Below are positions 1 through 6,961 of a stretch of DNA of 16,164 bases, one piece after another. Position 1 is the first letter of the stretch, and the number at the start of each line of letters is the position of its first letter. The stretch is from positions 1-16,164 of the forward strand of contig JAUIJO010000042.1 in the NCBI GenBank assembly GCA_030431185.1. Reading direction: 5' to 3'. The translations under genes were made by a program, and so were the position numbers. This DNA is from Gammaproteobacteria bacterium (GTDB taxonomy: Bacteria; Pseudomonadota; Gammaproteobacteria; Xanthomonadales; Xanthomonadaceae). The notes under the pieces are model-generated. The model saw only the letters and a program-made list of their open reading frames with translations, searched no databases and was not told where the DNA came from.

Positions 1-682
1 CGGGCACGGGGACGTCGAACTTCAGGTTGCCCGACTCCACCACCTGCTCGCTGCGGGCGCCCAGGCGGACGAAGCGCATGGCGTCCGCCACCGACTGCGC
101 GGCGACCGTGTGCACGGTGCGCAACGCGCGCCCGACCAGCGGGGCGAGGACGCGGTAACCGCGAAGCGAGCGCTCCGACAGCCGCGCGTTGAGGATGTAG
201 ACCGGGACACCGGCGTCGCGGCACCCGAACAGGAGGTTGGGCCACAGCTCGGTTTCCATGATCAGCGCGACGCTGGGCCGGTAGTGCGCCAGGAAGCGAC
301 CCACGGCGCCTGGCAGGTCGTAGGGCAGGTAGACATGGTCGACCTCGCCGCCCCACAGCGCGTTGACGCGCTCGGAACCGGTGGGCGTGATGCTGGTGAT
401 GAGCAGCCGCAGGTCGGGCCGGGCACGACGCAGGGCATTGACCAGGGGCGCGGCGGCGTTGACCTCGCCCACCGACACCGCGTGCAGCCAGACCGTGCGG
501 GCGCCCTGTGCCAGGCTGGCAGGCGCGTCGTGGTAGGCGGCATAGCGTTCCGGCCATCGCAGGAAATAGGCCTGCTGGCGGAAGCCGCGCCAGATCAGGT
601 GGTAGAGCGTGATCGGCACCAACAGGTAGAGCACGGCCGAATACAGGCCGCGCAAGAGGCGCTCGATGGAATCACTCCGCAT
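1..682 (-). CDS. waaA: 3-deoxy-D-manno-octulosonic acid (Kdo) transferase, N-terminal half (cut by window edge)
   Basis: Transfers Kdo from CMP-Kdo to lipid IVA at the cytoplasmic face of the inner membrane, the first step of LPS core assembly. About 227 codons are visible; the family is usually about 420-430 aa, so the C-terminal half lies outside the window. The protein starts MRSDSIERLLRG and has one hydrophobic segment at about residues 13-30, the usual membrane anchor. The motif LHAVSVGEVNAA follows at about 67-78, with Glu73 in the place of the family's catalytic base. Further on are METELWPN and the Rossmann-like segment ending in GNLKFD, as in WaaA proteins. The ATG at 682 has no Shine-Dalgarno sequence. 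A TATCCT hexamer lies 6 nt upstream, suggesting a leaderless start. The gene diverges from lpxL. The assignment is firm. Confidence 0.95.
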   Translation of the reverse strand, partial: MRSDSIERLLRGLYSAVLYLLVPITLYHLIWRGFRQQAYFLRWPERYAAYHDAPASLAQGARTVWLHAVSVGEVNAAAPLVNALRRARPDLRLLITSITPTGSERVNALWGGEVDHVYLPYDLPGAVGRFLAHYRPSVALIMETELWPNLLFGCRDAGVPVYILNARLSERSLRGYRVLAPLVGRALRTVHTVAAQSVADAMRFVRLGARSEQVVESGNLKFDVPVP

Positions 683-688
683 GGTGCA

Positions 689-694
689 AGGATA
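689..694 (-). promoter_or_regulatory. Putative -10 element of waaA (leaderless layout)
   Basis: On the minus strand the hexamer TATCCT is followed by TGCACC and then the waaA ATG. A -10 hexamer normally ends 6 nt before the transcription start, so transcription would begin at the A of the ATG. No ribosome binding site fits in the gap. I see no good -35 element. The spacing is visible; promoter activity is inferred. Confidence 0.45.
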
Positions 695-740
695 GCGAAG
701 CCACGGCCGCCTGCGTGGGACACCGGCCGATCGGGGCCGT

Positions 741-746
741 TAGAAT
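741..746 (+). promoter_or_regulatory. Putative -10 element of lpxL (leaderless layout)
   Basis: TAGAAT matches the sigma-70 -10 consensus at five of six positions and lies exactly 6 nt (CGCCTG) before the lpxL ATG. GGGACA, 18 bp upstream, matches the -35 consensus at its last four bases. The predicted transcription start is the first base of the start codon, so the mRNA would be leaderless. Confidence 0.5.
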
Positions 747-752
747 CGCCTG

Positions 753-1670
753 ATGCCCGACGACACCCCGCTCCCCTCTCCTCCGCTGGGCCCGCGTCAC
801 TGGCCGGCCTGGATCGGCGTGGGCGCGATGGTCCTGGCCGGCCGCCTGCCGTGGCCCGTGCAGCGTGGACTGGGTCGGCTGGTCGGCACCCTCGCGTTCG
901 CGCTGGCGGGAAGCCGGCGGCGTGCGGCGGCGACCAACATCGCCCTGTGCTTCCCCGGGATGGGCGATGCCGAGCGCGCGCAGTTGCTGCGCGATAGTTT
1001 CCACGACCTGGGCATTGGCTTCCTGGAGTTCGCGCGCGCCTGGTGGGGCACGATCGAGCCGATGCGTCGCCGCGTGCGGATCGAAGGCGTGGAGCCGGTC
1101 GAGGCCTTGCGCGCCGAGGGTCGGGGCGTGCTGCTGGTCTCGGGCCATTTCATGACGCTGGAGATCTGCGGCCGCCTGATGTGCGACCGCCTGCCCCTCG
1201 CCGGCATGTATCGCCGCTACCGCAGCCCGGTGATGGAATGGGCGGTGCGGCGGGGCCGGCAACGGTACGCCGTGGCGATGTTCGCCAACGAGGAAGTGCG
1301 TCCGGCGATCAGGCACCTCAAGCAGGGCGGCATCCTGTGGTACGCGCCCGACCAGGACATGCGCGGCAAGGACACGGTCTTCGTGCCTTTCTTCGGGGTG
1401 CCCGCCGCCACGATCACCGCGACCCACCAGTTCGCGCGCCTGGGCGGATGCGCGGTGGTGCCGTTCTTCCATCGCCGCGAAGGCGCCGACTACGTGCTCA
1501 GGCTGGGGGCACCGCTGGACGGCGTGCCATCGAAGGACGCGGTCGCCGATACCGCGAAGGTCAACGAAGCGATCGAACGGATGGTCCGCGAAGCGCCCAG
1601 CCAGTACCTGTGGATCCACCGCCGCTTCAAGCGTCGCCCCGACGGCCTGTCGCCGCCCTACACCGACTGA
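753..1670 (+). CDS. lpxL: Lipid A secondary acyltransferase (LpxL/HtrB family)
   Basis: Adds a secondary fatty acyl chain, usually lauroyl or similar from acyl-ACP, to Kdo2-lipid IVA at the inner membrane. The 305-aa length matches E. coli LpxL (306 aa). The N-terminal region (about residues 17-52) is hydrophobic and serves as a membrane anchor. The family HX4E active-site motif is present as HFMTLE (His132, Glu137). It is followed by VRRGRQR near 165-171, WYAPDQD near 196-202, VPFFGVPA, and the C-terminal WIHRRFKRRPDG. The enzyme acts directly after WaaA, whose gene diverges 70 bp away, so one short region could control both steps. No Shine-Dalgarno precedes the ATG (see the -10 element at 741). 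The acyl chain used, and an LpxM-type position, cannot be decided from sequence. Confidence 0.94.
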   Translation: MPDDTPLPSPPLGPRHWPAWIGVGAMVLAGRLPWPVQRGLGRLVGTLAFALAGSRRRAAATNIALCFPGMGDAERAQLLRDSFHDLGIGFLEFARAWWGTIEPMRRRVRIEGVEPVEALRAEGRGVLLVSGHFMTLEICGRLMCDRLPLAGMYRRYRSPVMEWAVRRGRQRYAVAMFANEEVRPAIRHLKQGGILWYAPDQDMRGKDTVFVPFFGVPAATITATHQFARLGGCAVVPFFHRREGADYVLRLGAPLDGVPSKDAVADTAKVNEAIERMVREAPSQYLWIHRRFKRRPDGLSPPYTD

Positions 1671-1789
1671 GGGCACGAGCCGGTCCCGCTTCCCGCCTGC
1701 ACTCGGCTTACGCCTGGAGAAGGTAGAGACGGTCGCGGCGAGCGGTCTCGCACGGTTCGGCTGCAATGGGGAATCACGCCACCCTGCGT

Positions 1790-1818
1790 CCCGTTCGCCT
1801 GCCGGCAAAGGCGACGGG
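1790..1818. terminator. GC-rich hairpin between convergent lpxL and ligase gene
   Basis: CCCGT-T-CGCCT (1790-1800) pairs with AGGCGACGGG (1809-1818): 10 base pairs with one bulged T and an 8-nt loop. It lies between two genes reading toward each other and could stop transcription from either side. No T-run follows on either strand, so this is a hairpin candidate rather than a canonical terminator. The rest of 1671-1883 shows no ORF or RNA gene I recognise. Confidence 0.4.
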
Positions 1819-1883
1819 GGACGGTGCGACCCGCCCTGCCCCGGCCCATCGGCGCGGCGCGCACCTCCGGTCGTGACGGGACC

Positions 1884-3251
1884 TTACCCCGCCCGGGCGG
1901 CGCCGGCGCCGGCTTCGCCATCGCGCGCGAGCAGGCTGCCGGCATACAGCGCCGCCAGCAGCAAGGTCAGCCCGCCCCAGAACGTCGAGTAGAACGCCAG
2001 GTGGGTGTTGAACGGGAACACCGTGACCGCCAGGGCCAGCATCGCCGGGCGGGCATTGCGCCGCGCCCCGGCGTCGGCGAACCGCCAGGCCCGCCATGCC
2101 AGGGCCGCGCCCGCGAGCCAGAGCAGCAAGCCGAAGCCACCGGTTTCGCTGAGCACCTCCAGCACGATCTGGTGGGCATGGAAGGCCGGCCCTTCCCCCC
2201 AGGCGGCGACTTCGCCGGGATTGGGATCGCAGGCGGGGAAGGCTTCGCGGAAGCCACGCGCACCCACGCCATTGAACGGATGCGTGCGCGCCATGCAGGT
2301 CGCGGCGCCCCAGATGCGGGCACGACCGGACAAGGCGGCGTCCACGCCCGCTTCATCGCCGGTCAACGCGTGCGCGGTGCGCTGCAGCCGCTCGCCGACC
2401 TGGGCCGACGTGAAGCTCAACACCAGCAGCAGTATCCCGCCGAAGGCGAAGACCCCGAGCAGCTTCTTCCAGCCCAGCAGGCGCCAGCCCGACAGCAACA
2501 GCACCAGGCCGTAGGTGATCCAGGACGCCCGCGAACCGGCCAGCACGATCACCACGCCGATCGCGGCGGACGCCAGCAGCCAGCCCGCGGTCCCCAGGCG
2601 GCGGCCGGCGACATACAGGGCGAAGGGCGAGAGGCTCGCGAGGACCAGCCCGAGCTTCAGGTTGCAGGGGCCAAGGATGCCGCTGAGGCGATCGACCCCG
2701 GCGATCTCGTCGGCGCTGCACATGCCGTGCCCACTGATGGCGTGCTTGGCGGCATCGATCCCGGCGAACAGCGGACTGGTCCCCGACGCAGCCTGCACCA
2801 GCGCGTCGAGGGTCCATGCGAACACGATCACCGCCAGCCCGCCAAAGGTGATCCGGCGACCCCGCGCATCGGCCACGGCGGACGCGGCCAGCCACAGGAA
2901 CGGCAGGTAGCGCAGGTCGGCGGCGGCCTCCTTGAGGGCGCGCGGCACGTCGACCGCGTCGAAGGACGAGACCAGCTCGGGCAGCCAATAGGCGAAGAAA
3001 AGCACGCTGGTGAGGGCCCAGGCCTGCCCGCTGAGCAGTTGGGTGCCGCCCCGGAAGCGCGATGCCACCAGTTTGACCACCGCCGCGAGCGCGCCCAGCA
3101 CCAGCACCGCTTCGGCGTAGCCCGGCGCCGGCCACAGCACGACATAGGCCAGGATCCAGACCGGGGCCCAGCGCCAGCCCGGCGGGCCGGAACGCGGGTC
3201 GGAGGCGACGGCGGCGTTCGCGTCAGTCGATGAGTTCGTCATAGACGGCAA
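1884..3251 (-). CDS. O-antigen ligase / Wzy-type membrane protein (Wzy_C family)
   Basis: An integral inner-membrane protein of about 455 aa with roughly ten or more hydrophobic segments (for example WILAYVVLWPAP and LGALAAVVKLVA). It has the Wzy_C/O-antigen ligase pattern: a large periplasmic loop followed by FHAHQIVLEVLSETGG at about residues 355-370. Members either ligate polymerised O-chain from undecaprenyl pyrophosphate onto lipid A-core (WaaL) or polymerise O-units (Wzy); sequence alone does not separate the two. Placement beside waaA, lpxL and a glycosyltransferase favours a core/O-antigen ligase role. The start overlaps the end of the upstream glycosyltransferase. TTG at 3251 has AGGA 8 nt upstream, whereas ATG at 3242 (3 codons shorter) has poor spacing, so TTG is slightly preferred. 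The overlap suggests translational coupling. Confidence 0.85.
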   Translation of the reverse strand: MPSMTNSSTDANAAVASDPRSGPPGWRWAPVWILAYVVLWPAPGYAEAVLVLGALAAVVKLVASRFRGGTQLLSGQAWALTSVLFFAYWLPELVSSFDAVDVPRALKEAAADLRYLPFLWLAASAVADARGRRITFGGLAVIVFAWTLDALVQAASGTSPLFAGIDAAKHAISGHGMCSADEIAGVDRLSGILGPCNLKLGLVLASLSPFALYVAGRRLGTAGWLLASAAIGVVIVLAGSRASWITYGLVLLLSGWRLLGWKKLLGVFAFGGILLLVLSFTSAQVGERLQRTAHALTGDEAGVDAALSGRARIWGAATCMARTHPFNGVGARGFREAFPACDPNPGEVAAWGEGPAFHAHQIVLEVLSETGGFGLLLWLAGAALAWRAWRFADAGARRNARPAMLALAVTVFPFNTHLAFYSTFWGGLTLLLAALYAGSLLARDGEAGAGAARAG

Positions 3252-4338
3252 GCGTGGCGTCCTGCATGGCGCGGAGGGTATGGGCGGACATCGTAACGGC
3301 TGCGGTGCCCGGCGGGGTCAACAGGCGGCGCGCGGCGGCGTGCAGGGCGCCGGCGTCGAAGGGTGCGACCGCGCCCTCGGGTTGCAGTTCCCGCAGCAGC
3401 TCGCCGACACCGCCATGGGCCCAGCCGACCACCGGTCGGCCGCAGGACAGCGCTTCGATGACGGTGCGACCGAAGGCTTCTGGCTTGCGCGAGACCTGCA
3501 GCACCAGGTCGCTGGCGGCGTAGGCGCGGGCCACGGCGTCGGTCGGCGGGGTGATCGCCAGGGCCCCGCCGACGCCGAGGCCCGCGGCGTTCGCCTCGAG
3601 CTCGGCGACATAGGCTTCGCGGCCCGCCTCGCGGGCCCCGGGCAACCACAGGCGCGCATCGCAGCCCTCGCCGCGCAAGGCCGCCAGCAGCCCGATCGCG
3701 TCGGCATGGCCCTTCAGGCGGGTGCCGCGGCCCGGCAGCAGCAGCAACGGCCCGTCGCCGGCGAGCGCCGGGTGCAGCGCCTCCGCCCACGCACGTGCAG
3801 AGGGGTCGGGACGCGGCGCGGGCGGGAAATCGGCCGGGTCGATCCCCCGCGGCACCACGCGCAGGCGGGCCGGATCGGTGCCGGGATAGTGGTGCAGCAC
3901 ATAGTCGCGGACGGTGCCCGACACGCAGATCACGCGTTCGCCACGGGTCATGACCGCGCTGTAGCGCGACGGCGAGTTGAGCCCATGCACCGTGGTGACG
4001 AAACGGGGCCGCCGCGCGGGATCGATGCCGCGCAGCGCGTGCCAGCCGACCCAGGCCGGCAGGCGCGAGCGCGCATGGACGATGTCCACGCCCTCCGAGA
4101 CCAGCAGGCGCCGGAGTGCGCCGGCCTTGAACAGGGTGAGCGGGGACTTGCGGCCGATGTCCATGCGGACATGCTCCGCGCCGAGGGCTTCGAGCCTCGG
4201 GACCAGGCGTCCGCCCGCGGACACCACCAGCGCACGGTGGCCGGCGCGCACGAGCGCCTGGGCGATCTCCAGCGTCGAGCGCTCGACGCCGCCCGATTCC
4301 AGCGCCGGCAGCAACTGGACCACGGTCAGGCGGCGCAT
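3223..4338 (-). CDS. Glycosyltransferase, GT4-like (GT-B fold)
   Basis: A 371-aa cytosolic or membrane-associated glycosyltransferase, likely adding a sugar to LPS core or an undecaprenyl-linked glycan. The N-terminal acceptor domain begins with VVQLLPALESGGVERST, the glycine-rich loop typical of GT4 enzymes. The C-terminal donor domain holds LLLPGRGTRLKGH and the EX7E motif in PEAFGRTVIEALSCGRP (Glu287 and Glu295), followed by GWAHGGVGE. The ATG at 4338 has GAGG 5 nt upstream. The end overlaps the ligase start by 20-29 nt, so the two are probably one transcript. The sugar and acceptor cannot be inferred. The 140 bp upstream (4339-4478) contain small inverted repeats but no gene. Confidence 0.9.
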   Translation of the reverse strand: MRRLTVVQLLPALESGGVERSTLEIAQALVRAGHRALVVSAGGRLVPRLEALGAEHVRMDIGRKSPLTLFKAGALRRLLVSEGVDIVHARSRLPAWVGWHALRGIDPARRPRFVTTVHGLNSPSRYSAVMTRGERVICVSGTVRDYVLHHYPGTDPARLRVVPRGIDPADFPPAPRPDPSARAWAEALHPALAGDGPLLLLPGRGTRLKGHADAIGLLAALRGEGCDARLWLPGAREAGREAYVAELEANAAGLGVGGALAITPPTDAVARAYAASDLVLQVSRKPEAFGRTVIEALSCGRPVVGWAHGGVGELLRELQPEGAVAPFDAGALHAAARRLLTPPGTAAVTMSAHTLRAMQDATLAVYDELID

Positions 4339-4478
4339 GCCGGCCTCGAGGATGCGGGTTCAGGGGGCCGGATCGCGGTCCACGCCCGACCCGCGGGCAT
4401 CGGCCGGCGGTCAACGCAACGCGGTTGCCGCGGGTTGGCGCTGGGTCCCGGCCGCGGCGCAGGCAAGCCGGCGGTCGC

Positions 4479-4679
4479 TCAGTCCTGAAGGACGAAGTGC
4501 GCGCCGCAATACGGGCACTGCACCTCGCCCTCGGCCTCGATCGGCAGGTAGACCCGCGGGTGCGAGTTCCACAGGGCCATCGTGGGCGTCGGGCAGCTCA
4601 GCGGCAGGTCCTCGCGGGTCACGCTGTAGCGCTGCTCGGCATTGGCCTGGGTGGTATGGGTGCTGGGGGCTGCGGTCAT
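4479..4679 (-). CDS. Small CHCC zinc-finger protein
   Basis: A 66-aa protein with four probable zinc ligands arranged C-X10-H-X14-C-X2-C: Cys29, His40, Cys55 and Cys58, the last pair in CPYCGAHF. This is the zf-CHCC pattern (PF10276), shared with the mitochondrial complex I accessory subunit NDUFS6. Bacterial members are short, free-standing and of unproven function. The ATG at 4679 follows a GC-rich leader without a clear ribosome binding site. A TAGACT hexamer on the minus strand about 40 nt upstream is a weak -10 candidate. It reads in the same direction as the glycosyltransferase 140 bp downstream, but the gap makes a shared transcript uncertain. Confidence 0.88.
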   Translation of the reverse strand: MTAAPSTHTTQANAEQRYSVTREDLPLSCPTPTMALWNSHPRVYLPIEAEGEVQCPYCGAHFVLQD

Positions 4680-4762
4680 GGTGGCGGCGGGCGTTGGCAG
4701 GTGTTGCAGGGAGCCGCCAGTCTAGCAGTCCACGGGCAGGGCGGAACCGCGCCCGTCCCGCC

Positions 4763-5476
4763 TCAGCCCGGCAGGTCGAACAGCAAAAGGGTGGCGTCGG
4801 CGTCGGCCGACAGGTCCAGCCGCGCCGACTCCGCGCTGATGCCCAGCGCATCGCCCGCGGCCAGCGCATGGCCGGAGTCGCCCACGCGGGCGCTGGCCTG
4901 GCCACGGGCCAGGTGCAGCCAGTATCGGCGACCCGGATCAAGCGGGTGTTGCAGGGCATTGCCCGCGCCGAGGCGGGCCTCGAGCAGGCGCGCATCCTGT
5001 CGGATCGCGATGCTGCCTGCCTCGCCGTCCGCCGAGGCCAGCAGGTTCCAGCGGTCGGTGGACGCCGGCGAGGCGTCCCGCTGCGCGTAGGCGGGGGCCG
5101 CGTTGACGCGATCGGGTTGCAGCCAGATCTGCAGGAAGTGGACGGGCTCGCTGTCGGAGGCGTTGAATTCGCTGTGCTCGACGCCGTGCCCGGCCCCCAT
5201 CCACTGCAACTCGCCTGGGCGGATCACGCCCCCGCCACCGCTGCTGTCCTTGTGCGCCAGCGCCCCCTCGAGCACGTAGCTGAGGATCTCCATGTTGGCG
5301 TGGCCATGGGTCGGGAAACCCGCGCCGGGAGCCACGCGATCCTCGTTGATCACGCGCAGCACGCCGAACCCCATCCATGCCGGGTCGTAGTAGTGGCCGA
5401 AGGAAAAGCTGTGGCGGCTGTCCAGCCAACCGGCCTCGACGTGGCCGCGGTCACCGGATCGACGTTGAATGATCAT
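4763..5476 (-). CDS. Pirin family protein, YhhW-like quercetinase type
   Basis: A 237-aa bicupin protein. It is very like E. coli YhhW in length and motifs: WLDSRHSFSF near 17-26, YYDPAWMGFGVLRVINED, GFPTHGHANMEILSYVLEG, and MGAGHGVEHSE. His57, His59, His101 and Glu103 fall where the pirin metal ligands are expected. YhhW shows quercetin 2,3-dioxygenase activity in vitro; the physiological substrate is unknown. The C-terminal cupin is degenerate and ends LLFDLPG. The reading frame stays open far upstream, but homology begins at MIIQRR, so ATG 5476 is chosen; no clear Shine-Dalgarno precedes it. A heptamer tandem repeat lies immediately upstream. Confidence 0.92.
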   Translation of the reverse strand: MIIQRRSGDRGHVEAGWLDSRHSFSFGHYYDPAWMGFGVLRVINEDRVAPGAGFPTHGHANMEILSYVLEGALAHKDSSGGGGVIRPGELQWMGAGHGVEHSEFNASDSEPVHFLQIWLQPDRVNAAPAYAQRDASPASTDRWNLLASADGEAGSIAIRQDARLLEARLGAGNALQHPLDPGRRYWLHLARGQASARVGDSGHALAAGDALGISAESARLDLSADADATLLLFDLPG

Positions 5477-5483
5477 CTTGGGC

Positions 5484-5539
5484 GGGATTCGCGAATGGGA
5501 AATTGGTAATGGGAAGCGGGGAATGGGAACGCGGGAGAG
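5484..5539. repeat. Tandem 7-bp repeat, eight degenerate GGGAATG-like units
   Basis: The 56 bases divide exactly into heptamers: GGGATTC, GCGAATG, GGAAATT, GGTAATG, GGAAGCG, GGGAATG, GGAACGC, GGGAGAG. Seven of the eight start with GG, and the period never slips. It lies 8 bp upstream of the pirin start codon and just downstream of the yceI-family gene. From memory, similar GGGAATC/GGGATTC heptamer arrays are scattered through intergenic regions of Xanthomonadaceae. Their function is unknown to me. Confidence 0.75.
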
Positions 5540-5545
5540 GGCTCC

Positions 5546-5562
5546 GGCCCGGATGCCGGGCC
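5546..5562. terminator. Hairpin downstream of the YceI-family gene
   Basis: GGCCCGG (5546-5552) and CCGGGCC (5556-5562) form a perfect 7-bp GC stem with a 3-nt loop, 15 bp after the stop of the minus-strand YceI-family gene. No T-run follows. It may stop or slow transcription before the pirin gene, or protect the mRNA end. Confidence 0.4.
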
Positions 5563-5577
5563 CTCGCCGCGGCATGC

Positions 5578-6159
5578 TTACTCGGGCTTGGGCACCATCG
5601 CCTCGACGGTGATGCGGATCTGCACCTGGTCGCTCACGTTCGGCACGTACTTGTCGATGCCGAAGTCGCTGCGCTTGATCACCGCGGTGGCGTCGAAGCC
5701 CGCGGCCTGCCGCTTGCCCAGCGGGTGCACGCCCAGCTTGTTGATCGTGGTGTCGAGCAGCACTTCGCGGGTGACGCCATGCAGGCTCAGGTCGCCCCAG
5801 ATGCGCAGCTTGCTGTCGCCTGCCGCTTCCACCCGGGTGCTCTTGAAGGTGATCTCGGGGTAGGTCGCCGCGTCGAAGAAGTCGGCGCTGCGCAGGTGGT
5901 CGTTGAAGTCCGGGACGTGCGCCTCGAGCCCGCTCATCGGGATGGTGACGGACACCGAGGACTGGCCGACGTTGTCGGCGTCGTAGGTGATCGTGCCGTC
6001 CACGTCGCCGAAGTGGGCGATCGGGTTGGAGAAGCCGAAATGGCTCCACGAAGCGATCACGTCGGTGTGGTTGGGATCGATGTCGTACGACACCGGCGCG
6101 GCGAACGCGGCGGTGCTGGCGACGGTCAGGGCAACGCCCAGCAGGACTCGCTTCAGCAT
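5578..6159 (-). CDS. Exported YceI family protein (lipocalin-like isoprenoid-binding)
   Basis: A 193-aa protein with a clear signal peptide: MLKRVLLG, a hydrophobic core, and cleavage near AFA-AP at about residue 20. The mature part carries the YceI pattern: YDIDPNHTDVIASWSHFGFSN, then HFGDVDGTITYD, then SADFFDAATYPEITFKST, and GDLSLHGVTREVLL. The family forms an extended beta-barrel that binds polyisoprenoids such as ubiquinone-8 in the periplasm. The ATG at 6159 has GGAG 8 nt upstream. It follows the nitroreductase gene by 33 bp on the same strand, so the two are probably co-transcribed. The lipid bound and the role here are not shown by the sequence. Confidence 0.94.
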   Translation of the reverse strand: MLKRVLLGVALTVASTAAFAAPVSYDIDPNHTDVIASWSHFGFSNPIAHFGDVDGTITYDADNVGQSSVSVTIPMSGLEAHVPDFNDHLRSADFFDAATYPEITFKSTRVEAAGDSKLRIWGDLSLHGVTREVLLDTTINKLGVHPLGKRQAAGFDATAVIKRSDFGIDKYVPNVSDQVQIRITVEAMVPKPE

Positions 6160-6192
6160 GTGTTGGCTCCAGTATTCAGGGGGTCGGGACGG

Positions 6193-6780
6193 TCAGAGGA
6201 TCCGCGCGGCTTCGTCGAAGGACAGTCGCGGCGAACGGGGAAACAGCTTGTCGGTGTCGCCATGGCCCAGGTTGATCAGGAAGTTCGACTTGATCGCGGT
6301 GCCGGCGAAGAAGGTCTCGTCCACCTTGGCATTGTCGAAACCCGACATCGGGCCGGTGTCCAGGCCGAGCGCGCGGGCGGCCAGCAGCACGTAAGCACCC
6401 TGCAGGCTGCTGTTGCGGAAGGCGGCGTCGCGGCGACCCTCGCGCGGGCCCTCGAACCAGCTCTTGGCATCGGTATGGGGGAACAGGACGGGTAGCTTCT
6501 CGTGGAAGTCCTGGTCGAATCCGACGATGACGGTCACCGGCGCGGCCAGCGTCTTGGCGCGATTGCCCTCGTCCATCGCCGGGCCGAGCTTGGCCTTGGC
6601 CTCCTTCGACTTCACGAACACCAGGCGCATCGGGCTCATGTTGGCGCTCGTCGGTCCCCACTTGGCCAGGTCGTACAGCTGGTGCAGGGTCTCGTCGCTG
6701 ACCTCGCCACCCAGCTCGTTGTGGGTGCGTGCGGTGCGGAACAGCTGGTCGAGCGAAGTATCGGGCAGGGTCCGGGCCAT
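6193..6780 (-). CDS. Nitroreductase family protein, malonic semialdehyde reductase (RutE/HadB) type
   Basis: A 195-aa FMN flavoprotein, the same size as E. coli RutE (196 aa). Shared segments include TARTHN, LYDLAKWGPTSANMSP, VLFPHTDAKSW, AAFRNSSLQGAYVL, ARALGLDTGPMSGFD, FFAGTAIKSNFLINLG and RLSFDEA. RutE reduces malonic semialdehyde to 3-hydroxypropionate in pyrimidine breakdown; no other rut genes are visible here, so the substrate remains open. An in-frame ATG lies at 6792, but ATG 6780 has GGAG 6 nt upstream and fits the family's length, so it is chosen. The gene leads toward the YceI-family gene and diverges from the ELM1-family gene. Confidence 0.92.
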   Translation of the reverse strand: MARTLPDTSLDQLFRTARTHNELGGEVSDETLHQLYDLAKWGPTSANMSPMRLVFVKSKEAKAKLGPAMDEGNRAKTLAAPVTVIVGFDQDFHEKLPVLFPHTDAKSWFEGPREGRRDAAFRNSSLQGAYVLLAARALGLDTGPMSGFDNAKVDETFFAGTAIKSNFLINLGHGDTDKLFPRSPRLSFDEAARIL

Positions 6781-6961
6781 CAGGGTCTCCATAGGATCGA
6801 AAGGAATGCGGCCGGCTGGCGCGCCGCGCGTCCCGATAGAGGATTCGCACGAGGGCGCCGCAGGTAACGGGGTGAAGTGTAGAGTCTCGATGTAGGCGCG
6901 CCGTCGACACCGCCAGAACGGATTGATCACATCCATGCAACAAAGTCCGGGAATGCCCGTT

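Noticed and set aside
1671..1883. Possible structured RNA between lpxL and the ligase gene
   Set aside because: Apart from one hairpin I see none of the core motifs of RNase P, tmRNA, SRP RNA or tRNA.
1824..3233. A 469-codon plus-strand frame opposite the O-antigen ligase gene
   Set aside because: The composition is rich in Gln, Arg, Gly and Pro with no recognisable motif, while the minus strand encodes a clear multi-pass membrane protein.
4339..4478. Possible terminator or RNA between the zinc-finger and glycosyltransferase genes
   Set aside because: GCAAC-GCG-GTTGC and a wider CCCGCGG/CCGCGGG pairing exist, but there is no T-run or conserved RNA pattern, and such pairings are frequent in this base composition.
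5477..6049. Upstream extension of the pirin reading frame
   Set aside because: It would run through the heptamer repeat and across the YceI-family gene in another frame; pirin homology begins at the ATG at 5476.
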